From VGRW01 sp041498295 (GTDB lineage Bacteria; Myxococcota_A; UBA9160; SZUA-336), in NCBI GenBank assembly GCA_041498295.1, contig JBGQIB010000001.1:21436-85435 (forward strand): a DNA stretch of 64,000 nucleotides, given 5' to 3'. Made by a program: the position numbers and the translations under genes. The notes beneath the pieces are model-generated. The model worked only from the letters and a program-made list of their open reading frames with translations. It ran no database searches and had not been told where the DNA came from. Below are positions 58,052-64,000 of the stretch, in pieces (position 1 is the stretch's first letter; each line of letters begins with the position of its first letter).

Positions 58052-58903
58052 TCAGGGCTTCCCGTAGCCGTAAGCGCCGATGTAGCCGATCTCGTGCTTC
58101 TCGCAGCGGTTGAGCACCACGCCGATCACCTTGCTCGCATCGAGCCGCTCGAGCGCGGACTCTACTTCCTCGCGCGGCGCGCGACCAGCGCCGACGACGA
58201 AGAGCATCGAGTCACAGAGATCGACGAGGGTGACGGTGTCGGGGAGACCGAGCACCGGCGGCGCGTCGAAGATCACGGTGTGAAAGCGCGTGTGCAGCTC
58301 GGCGACGAGCTCCGTCATGGCCCGCGAGCTCAGGAGCTCCGAGGGCGCGGTCGGCAGCGCCTTCACCGGCAGAACCATGAGGCGCGTGTTGGGAATCGCG
58401 ATCAGTGCCTCCTCGAGCTTCGCGTCCCCCTCGAGCACCTCCGCGAGCCCGACGATGCCGGCGCCGGCGAACGCCTTGTGCACGCGCGGGGTACGCAGAT
58501 CCGCGTCGACCAGACACACCGAGTTCTCGCGCTCCAAGCCGAACGAGAGCGCGAGATTTACGGCCGTCGTGGTCTTGCCCTCGCCGGGCCGGGTCGAGCT
58601 CACGACGATGCTGCGCAGCTCGCGGGCGCGGCGCAGAGACTGAATGCGCGCGCGCAGCGTGCGGTACTCCTCGGAGTAGGGCGAATCGAGTCCCCCGACC
58701 AGCACGGCGTCGTTGGCTCGCGAGCTGGGTGTCTTCCGCGTGGCCTTGGCCTTCCGGCGAGCGAGCCAACCGCGCGCGACGGGGGCTGGCTCGAGTGGAG
58801 CCGCCGAGCCGAGCCCCAGCGCCGGCGGCTCGGCCGACGCTGTCTCGCTCCCGCCGCGACGCAGAGTCTCTGCGCGCTGAAGGGCGTCGTGGATCTTTCC
58901 CAT
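58052..58903 (-). CDS. Tyrosine autokinase of the EPS locus (CpsD/Wzc kinase domain)
   Basis: A 283-residue cytoplasmic BY-kinase that partners the chain-length protein. Walker A is STRPGEGKTTTAVNLALSFG, Walker A' CLVDADLRTPRVHKAF and Walker B TVIFDAPPVLGLPD. The C-terminus GYIGAYGYGKP holds three tyrosines, likely autophosphorylation sites, though the cluster is short. N-terminal MGKIHDALQRAETLRR is typical of exosortase-locus kinases. An AGGAGG Shine-Dalgarno sits ten bases before the ATG. Confidence 0.9.
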   Translation of the reverse strand: MGKIHDALQRAETLRRGGSETASAEPPALGLGSAAPLEPAPVARGWLARRKAKATRKTPSSRANDAVLVGGLDSPYSEEYRTLRARIQSLRRARELRSIVVSSTRPGEGKTTTAVNLALSFGLERENSVCLVDADLRTPRVHKAFAGAGIVGLAEVLEGDAKLEEALIAIPNTRLMVLPVKALPTAPSELLSSRAMTELVAELHTRFHTVIFDAPPVLGLPDTVTLVDLCDSMLFVVGAGRAPREEVESALERLDASKVIGVVLNRCEKHEIGYIGAYGYGKP

Positions 58904-58922
58904 TGCCTTCGGACCTCCTGAG

Positions 58923-59849
58923 CTACAGCTCCGGCTGGGGCTCGCCGTCGCCTCTTCGCCAGAGGCGACGCAGCCAGCCGGCCCGAGCCTTGGGCTCGGG
59001 TGCGCTGCGCTCGCGTACGAAATGCGGATCGCCCGGGTTCACGGAGAGCCCGAGATCGGAAGCGGCGAGCTCGACCATCTGCGCCGAGACACTCCGTGAC
59101 TCGTGCGAAAAAGCCGCGATCAGCGCGTTGTCGCAGAGCACGTTGATCACACGCGGGATGCCGCGCGCGAAGCGGTGCACCGCGCGCACCGCCGAGCCGC
59201 TGAACACGTCGCCGCGTGCATGACCGGCCACGAGCAGCCGCTCGCGGATGTACGCGGCGGTCTCCGCGGAGAGCAGCGGGCGGATCGCGTGCCGCAACTC
59301 GACGCGCTGGCGGAGCTGCCGCAGCGAGGGCCGCGAGAGCTTGTCGGCGAGCTCCGGTTGCCCGACCAGCATGATCTGCAACAGCTTCGACTGCGGCGTC
59401 TCGAGGTTCGACAGCATGCGAATCTCCTCGAGCATCTCGTCGGAGAGATTCTGCGCTTCGTCGACGATCAAGAGCGTCTGCAGGCCGTCCGTGAGTCGCT
59501 CGATCAGGTGGTGGTTCAGGCGCGAGAGAGCGGCCGTCTTGCGGAACGGCTCCTGCCACTCGAGCTCGAGCTCCTCGAAGAGCGCCGCGAACAAGTCGCC
59601 GACGCCGAGCGAGGTATTGAAGATGTACGCCGTCTGCACGCTCGGCCCGAGCTTCTGCAAGAGCGCGTTCAGGATCGTGGTCTTGCCGGTGCCAACCTCG
59701 CCGGTCAGCGTGATGAAGCCCTTCCGCTCCTGCACCGCGTACACGAGCGTGGCCAGCGCCTCCGCATGGCTCTCCGACATGTACAGGAAGCGCGGATCCG
59801 GATTTACCCGGAATGGATCCGCGTCGAAGCCGAAGAAGGCGTTATACAC
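58923..59849 (-). CDS. ExeA-like AAA ATPase of exosortase-type EPS loci
   Basis: A 308-residue ATPase of the GspA/ExeA group. It begins MYNAFFGFDADPFRVNPDPR, a hallmark of the EPS/exosortase-associated ATPase. Walker A is LTGEVGTGKTTILNALLQKL, Walker B LLIVDEAQNLSDEMLEE, and there is a sensor-like VGQPELADKL. It may act in polysaccharide export or envelope insertion; its exact role is unknown. A GTG start overlaps the chain-length gene's stop by eight bases. Confidence 0.88.
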   Translation of the reverse strand: MYNAFFGFDADPFRVNPDPRFLYMSESHAEALATLVYAVQERKGFITLTGEVGTGKTTILNALLQKLGPSVQTAYIFNTSLGVGDLFAALFEELELEWQEPFRKTAALSRLNHHLIERLTDGLQTLLIVDEAQNLSDEMLEEIRMLSNLETPQSKLLQIMLVGQPELADKLSRPSLRQLRQRVELRHAIRPLLSAETAAYIRERLLVAGHARGDVFSGSAVRAVHRFARGIPRVINVLCDNALIAAFSHESRSVSAQMVELAASDLGLSVNPGDPHFVRERSAPEPKARAGWLRRLWRRGDGEPQPEL

Positions 59850-61326
59850 GCGATGCTCCGAGACGCGGGAAGCGCGACAGCCAGCGCGAGGGCGTCGGCT
59901 CGGAGTCGGTCCCGAGCTCCGGAACCGCGGCGAGCACCGGCAGGCCGAGTGAGTCCTGCACGTCCGCCACGCTGTGGAAGCTCTGGTCGCTCGTCTCGCG
60001 GATGACGAGCAGCGCGAGGCCGAGCATCATGCCGAGTACGGTGCCCGCGGTGAACCAGACCGGGCGGTTCGGACTGATCGGCGAGGTCGGCAGCTCCGCC
60101 GACTCCACCACGCGGAAGCGTTCGCCCTTGTTGTTCGTCTCGATCGTGCGCCCGATCTCCGCGTCGACCTGCTTCAGCTGCAGGGTGCGGATCGCCTCGG
60201 TGACGTTCTTGTACTGAGCCTCGAGGTGATCGAGCTCGGCCGCGCGGCGGGGCGTGTTCTCGATGCGCTGCTCGTACTCCGCGATGTCGGCCTTCAGCCG
60301 CTCGATGTCGCCGGAGTACACGCTCTGGTCGACTTCGTAGTCGCGCAGCTTGTCGCGCATCATGATCTCTTCTCGCGACGTCGGCAGCGGATCGTCCACC
60401 TTCGACGCGATCAGCTCGTCGAGCGTGCGGAGCTCCTCGCGCGTGTGAATCACGTCCGGGTGCTTCTCGGTCTTGCCCGACGCGAGCAGGCTGTTCAGCC
60501 CGAGCTCGAGCGTCTTCTTGCGGATCGACGGATCGGTCGCGTCCGTGGCCGAAGCGGTGCGGAACTCCTGGATCTGCTGCGTGATCAACCGCACCTGGTC
60601 CTTGGCGGCCTCGGCCTTCGACTCCGTTGACGCCAGCTCGATGCGGTTGCGCTCGAGTCTCTCGCGGTTCAGAGACAGCTGCTCCGGCAGCTCGCCCTGG
60701 TAGTTCTCCTTGTAGTCACTGACCTGGCGCGCGATGTCGGCGAGATCCGCGCGCGCCTTCTGCAGCTGCTGCTCGAAGAACTCGGTCGTGCCCTCGGCGA
60801 GACTCGTGCGCTCGCGCAGGTTCGCGGAGATGAAATCGCGCGCCAAGCGGTTCGCGACCTCGGCGGCGGTCTTCGGGTTGCGGTGGCGGAACGAGATCTT
60901 GAACGAGTTCAGCTCGATCGGTTTGCGCGGGTCGATGATCGCCGGCGGCAGCGGCTCGAGCGAGATGTGCTTGCGCATCGCCTCGACCTGGTCTTCGCGC
61001 GAGCTCGTCGCGCCCTCGAAGAGCTTGAAGTCACTGATCACGCTCGACAGGCTGTCGCGCGCGAGCAGCTGCAGCTTCAAGTTCTCGTAGCGGGTCTCGG
61101 TCTTCGCGTCGATCGTCGACGGGGCGAGCTTGTCGGGGATCACCTGAGGCTCGACGGTCACGGTCGCAACGGCCTCGTACTCGGGGGGAAGCGCGAGCGC
61201 GAGCACGAGCGATCCGACGACCGCGACGATGGTGGGCACGAGGAACCACCACTTCCGGCGGCGGAATACGCCGTAGAGGTCGCCGATGCGTACGCCGGCT
61301 TCGCTGCGCACATCTCTCACGGTCAT
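59842..61326 (-). CDS. Polysaccharide chain-length determinant (Wzz/GumC family)
   Basis: A 494-residue inner-membrane protein with an N-terminal helix (WWFLVPTIVAVVGSLVLALAL), a long periplasmic coiled-coil region (about 170-400) and a C-terminal helix (VWFTAGTVLGMMLGLALLVI) preceded by the Pro-rich LPTSPISPNRP. It co-polymerises with the tyrosine kinase encoded two genes later to set chain length. It is first in its operon, 97 bases downstream of a near-consensus sigma-54 promoter. Confidence 0.9.
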   Translation of the reverse strand: MTVRDVRSEAGVRIGDLYGVFRRRKWWFLVPTIVAVVGSLVLALALPPEYEAVATVTVEPQVIPDKLAPSTIDAKTETRYENLKLQLLARDSLSSVISDFKLFEGATSSREDQVEAMRKHISLEPLPPAIIDPRKPIELNSFKISFRHRNPKTAAEVANRLARDFISANLRERTSLAEGTTEFFEQQLQKARADLADIARQVSDYKENYQGELPEQLSLNRERLERNRIELASTESKAEAAKDQVRLITQQIQEFRTASATDATDPSIRKKTLELGLNSLLASGKTEKHPDVIHTREELRTLDELIASKVDDPLPTSREEIMMRDKLRDYEVDQSVYSGDIERLKADIAEYEQRIENTPRRAAELDHLEAQYKNVTEAIRTLQLKQVDAEIGRTIETNNKGERFRVVESAELPTSPISPNRPVWFTAGTVLGMMLGLALLVIRETSDQSFHSVADVQDSLGLPVLAAVPELGTDSEPTPSRWLSRFPRLGASRV

Positions 61327-61422
61327 CCAATCACCCTCGTAGTCGGCGCTGCGCGCGCTCGCGACAGCCGACGCGCAGATACACCGCGGCTTGCGTGCCG
61401 GGGTCGGCTGCGGCGGACATCA

Positions 61423-61438
61423 TGCCACAAGCGTGCCA
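61423..61438 (-). promoter_or_regulatory. Sigma-54 promoter upstream of the chain-length/kinase operon
   Basis: The minus strand reads TGGCACGCTTGTGGCA, 11 of 12 informative matches to TGGCACG-N4-TTGCA with correct GG/GC spacing. It shares TGGCACGCT with the promoter at 53584. The predicted leader to the ATG at 61326 is about 85 bases. Activator sites would be expected between here and 61549. Confidence 0.75.
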
Positions 61439-61549
61439 AGGGCCTCGCGTCACCTCGGCGACCGGCGCAAGGGGTCAATGGGAAGCGGACTACATATTAC
61501 GGGAAGAGCCCGTGACCGGAGAGAATTTTCCGTGAAGAAGGTCGGGCGA

Positions 61550-63007
61550 TCACTCGCCCAGGCCGCAATCCTTGATCTTCTGGAGCAGCGTCTTGTACGA
61601 AACCTCCAGGATCCGGGCGGCCTTTTTTCGATTCCAGTTGGTCTGGTAAAGGACGCGCTTGAGCGCCTCGCGCTCGGCGTCCCGGGCGGCCCTTCGACCG
61701 ATGTCGCGCAGCGAGATGGGCTCACCGAGCGACGCGCCCGCGTCGCCCTCGGCGGACTCCGCCTCGACCGGGGTCGGGGCAGGTGCAGCTCGGGACAGGG
61801 AGCTCCCCGACCCGTAGATCTCTTCCGCAATCGCATCCTCGCTCTGTAGGACGACGATCCGCTTCACCATGTTCTCGAGCTCGCGCACGTTGCCCGGCCA
61901 GCTGTACTCGAGGAAGCCGCGCATCAGCCGGTCCGAGATGGTGCCGAGCTCGCGGCCGTACTTGATGCTGTAGAGGCGCCGGAAGTGGTCGACGAGAACC
62001 GGGATCTCCTCGCGCCGATCGCGCAGCGGCGGGACCCAGACGTTCACGACGTTCAGCCGGTAGTAGAGGTCCTCGCGAAACGTGCCCTTGCGCACCATGT
62101 CTTCGAGGTTGCGGTTGGTGGCTGCGAGCACGCGCACGTCGACGTGCACGTCGACGTCGCCGCCGAGCCGCGAGAACTCGCCGTCCTGCAGCACCTGCAG
62201 CAGCTTCGCCTGGAGCTTCGGGCTCATCTCCCCGATCTCGTCGAGAAACATCGTGCCGCCGCTGGCCACTTCGAACTTGCCGGCCTTGCGCGACGACGCG
62301 CCGGTGAAAGCACCGCGCTCGTAGCCGAACAGCTCGCTCTCGAGCAGCTCCTCGGGCAGCGCCGCGCAGTTCACTTTCACGAAACGGTTCTCGCGGCGAT
62401 TCGAGAGCTCGTGCGTGGTGCGCGCAACGACCTCCTTGCCCACGCCGCTCTCGCCGTGGATCAGGATCGTCACGTCGGCGTCGGAGACCTGCTCGAGGAT
62501 CTCCTTGATCCGAGTCATCTTGTCGGACGCCCACAGGAAGCCGGTGCGCTCGCGCGCCTCGTGCTCGCGCAGTCGGTCGCGCAGCTCGTCGCGATCGCCT
62601 TTCAGGTTCTCGATCTCGAGCACCTTCTTCAGCGCGATCTCGAGCTCTTCCTCCTCGAACGGCTTGTTGATGTAGTCGGCCGCGCCGAGGTTCATCGCGT
62701 CGACGACCGTACCCGCCTTGCCGACGACGGAGAGCATGATCACCGGCACCTCGGGCATGAGCTGCTTGATCTTGCGCAGCGTCTCGATCCCGTCGATGCC
62801 CGGCATCATCACGTCCAGCACGACCACGTCCGGATGCGCGCCGCCGTTCAAGAGCTCCATCGCCTTCAGGCCGTCTTCGGCGAGCAGTACGTCGTAGCCC
62901 TTCATCGGCAGGAGATTCTTCAGATACGTGCGGATGACCTCGGCGTCGTCGACCACGAGGATCGTCTTGCGCTGCGGCACCGTGCGCGGAACCCCGGCTC
63001 GTTTCAT
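61550..63007 (-). CDS. Sigma-54-dependent response regulator (PrsR-like), partner of the adjacent kinase
   Basis: A 485-residue NtrC-type activator. The receiver has ILVVDDAEVIRTYLKNL, phospho-acceptor in VVVLDVMMPGIDG and INKPFEEEELE. The AAA+ domain has Walker A GESGVGKEVVA, ERGAFTGASS for sigma-54 contact, Walker B GGTMFLDEIGEM and SWPGNVRELENMV. An acidic linker (about 400-430) leads to a Fis-type helix-turn-helix, QTNWNRKKAARILEVSYKTLL. It is strongly similar in layout to the regulator at 52074. The ATG overlaps the kinase stop (ATGA). Confidence 0.93.
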   Translation of the reverse strand: MKRAGVPRTVPQRKTILVVDDAEVIRTYLKNLLPMKGYDVLLAEDGLKAMELLNGGAHPDVVVLDVMMPGIDGIETLRKIKQLMPEVPVIMLSVVGKAGTVVDAMNLGAADYINKPFEEEELEIALKKVLEIENLKGDRDELRDRLREHEARERTGFLWASDKMTRIKEILEQVSDADVTILIHGESGVGKEVVARTTHELSNRRENRFVKVNCAALPEELLESELFGYERGAFTGASSRKAGKFEVASGGTMFLDEIGEMSPKLQAKLLQVLQDGEFSRLGGDVDVHVDVRVLAATNRNLEDMVRKGTFREDLYYRLNVVNVWVPPLRDRREEIPVLVDHFRRLYSIKYGRELGTISDRLMRGFLEYSWPGNVRELENMVKRIVVLQSEDAIAEEIYGSGSSLSRAAPAPTPVEAESAEGDAGASLGEPISLRDIGRRAARDAEREALKRVLYQTNWNRKKAARILEVSYKTLLQKIKDCGLGE

Positions 63008-64000
63008 CGCGGAGCTCCCCTCTTCTCGCTCGGCAAGGTCACGCGGAACAGGCCGTAGCCGAGGTCCGGCACCGCCTCGATCTGGCCGCCGTGCGCCGCG
63101 AGGATGCGCTGACAGATCGCGAGCCCGAGGCCGACCCCGGACGAGCTCGAGCCCGGCGGCCGCGGTCCGCGCACGAACGGCAGAAACAGCCGCTCTGCGT
63201 CCGCGCGCGCCACTCCCGGCCCTTCGTCGCTCAGCGCAACCTGAAGCACCGGGCCGCCCTCGAGCTCGGCCAGATCCGAAACGACCCGCACGCGCGCGCC
63301 CTCGGGCGAGAAGGCAGCCGCGTTCGCGAGCAGATTCACGAACACCTGCTCGAGCCGGTCCGCATCGCCGAGCAGTCCGTCGGGCGAGGCGCCGAGCTCG
63401 CACTCGATCCTTACGCCGCGATCCGCGAACAGCGGCCGCGCGGTGCGCAGCGCAAGCTCCAGCACGTCGTGCAAGTGGATCGGCTTGCGGGCGCTCGGCA
63501 ACGCGTCGCCGCTGCGCGCGAGCTCGAGCAAGTTGTCGAGTAGCGGGCCGACGCGCTCGATCGCGCGGCGCGCCTCGCGCACGAACGTCCAGTGCTGTGG
63601 CTCGAGCAAGCGGTCGCACTCGCTGCCGAGCCAGCGCAGATAGCCGCGCACGGCCGTAACCGCGGTTCGAATCTCGTGCTCGATCATACCGATCTGCTCG
63701 CCGCCGAGAGGTGCGTCCGCCGTCGTCCCGGCCGGCGAGCGCTTCTCGCTGGCCAGCCGCCAAACCTCGCGCTCGAGGCGGCTCTCGCGCTCTCGATCGA
63801 TCACGAGCCAGAGCGCCTCGGACACGCGCTGCAGCGAGATCGGGCGCGTCCGGCCGTGCAGATCGCGCACAGCGAAGCCGTCGCCTGGCTCGAGCACGTC
63901 GAGCGGCCGGTCGCCGGCGTCGGCAAAGAGCTCCGCGATGCCGCGACCAGCCAGTTCGCTGGCCGGCAGGCCCGCCAAACGTCCGAAGGCGGCGTTTGCC
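63004..64000 (-). CDS. PAS-domain sensor histidine kinase, 5' part outside window
   Basis: The frame is open to the window edge; at least 331 residues are visible. The first 60 (ANAAFGRLAGLPASELAGRG and onward) look like the end of a PAS domain. The HisKA domain has the phospho-acceptor His in MIEHEIRTAVTAVRGYLRWL. The ATPase domain shows N box VFVNLLANAAAF, G1 LSDEGPGVARADAERLF and G2 GVGLGLAICQRIL. The TTG at 63978 lies inside the PAS domain and is not the start. It is coupled by a four-base overlap to the sigma-54 activator and is its likely kinase. Confidence 0.9.
   Translation of the reverse strand, partial: ANAAFGRLAGLPASELAGRGIAELFADAGDRPLDVLEPGDGFAVRDLHGRTRPISLQRVSEALWLVIDRERESRLEREVWRLASEKRSPAGTTADAPLGGEQIGMIEHEIRTAVTAVRGYLRWLGSECDRLLEPQHWTFVREARRAIERVGPLLDNLLELARSGDALPSARKPIHLHDVLELALRTARPLFADRGVRIECELGASPDGLLGDADRLEQVFVNLLANAAAFSPEGARVRVVSDLAELEGGPVLQVALSDEGPGVARADAERLFLPFVRGPRPPGSSSSGVGLGLAICQRILAAHGGQIEAVPDLGYGLFRVTLPSEKRGAPR

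Noticed and set aside
55813..58113. Plus-strand open frame of 766 codons opposite the ligase and sugar transferase genes
   Set aside because: The translation is an extreme Arg/Glu/Asp/Gln mix with no domain. The opposite strand encodes two clear membrane proteins whose hydrophobic codons produce exactly this pattern in antisense.

Overview
The window is about 64 kb of very GC-rich, densely packed bacterial chromosome, with 50 protein genes, no rRNA or tRNA gene, no CRISPR array and no insertion sequence. It reads as an aerobic Gram-negative. Evidence includes two outer-membrane beta-barrel proteins, several lipoproteins with lipoboxes, a Wza-type polysaccharide exporter, cytochrome oxidase assembly factors and many sigma-54 activator features. 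The mixture of a DUF1302/RND/YCF48-like envelope operon, DnaK-TPR modules and an exosortase-type exopolysaccharide locus suggests a delta-proteobacterial-type lineage (Myxococcota, Binatota or similar). I cannot place it more exactly from sequence alone.

Layout. 1-4128 (+): end of rsmE, glycyl-tRNA synthetase, then a copper/oxidase assembly group (CtaG, a CusF-SCO1 fusion, a small CcmH-like lipoprotein) with 4-nt overlaps. 4125-8862: a methyltransferase and class III alcohol dehydrogenase pair (-), a membrane fatty-acid desaturase (+), and aspS (-). 8924-11060 (-): purN and a receiver-GGDEF protein. 11175-21237 (-): a three-gene envelope operon with a YCF48-like lipoprotein carrying an OmpA-like insertion, an RND/MMPL permease and a giant 1786-residue outer-membrane protein. 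21502-24202: a UbiB/AarF kinase-like gene (+) facing argG (-). 24357-27719 (-): a chaperone group with a J-domain/TPR protein, a lidless Hsp70 and a TPR protein. 27829-35018 (-): dprA-trmFO-xerC-hslV-hslU-argB-argF. 35070-40570: CAAX-type protease and an archaeal-type valS (+), a CitE-like lyase (-) and a LimB-like flavin monooxygenase (+).

40859-64000 is almost entirely an exopolysaccharide locus of the kind found with exosortase/PEP-CTERM systems. One minus-strand operon (53507 to 44616) encodes a sigma-54 activator, Wza-like exporter, outer-membrane barrel, two sugar-nucleotide epimerases, a VanZ-like protein, UDP-glucose dehydrogenase, mannose-1-P guanylyltransferase and a Crp-family regulator. 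Nearly every junction in it overlaps. A second minus operon (61326 to 55456) encodes the chain-length regulator, an AAA ATPase, a tyrosine autokinase, an undecaprenyl-phosphate sugar transferase and an O-antigen-ligase-like protein. A kinase/activator pair (64000 to 61550) lies upstream. Close matches to sigma-54 promoters precede both operons, which fits control by the two NtrC-type activators. The exosortase itself and any PEP-CTERM substrate are not in the window.

Points of special interest: two near-consensus sigma-54 promoters; an epimerase with an in-frame deletion removing the catalytic lysine region; a family of short palindromic intergenic repeats sitting at gene 3' ends, with compensatory hairpin changes and one copy bracketed by a 25-bp duplication of the aarF 3' end; the OmpA-like insertion in the YCF48-like lipoprotein; and the oversized DUF1302-like protein with repeated Asn-Asp-Pro motifs.
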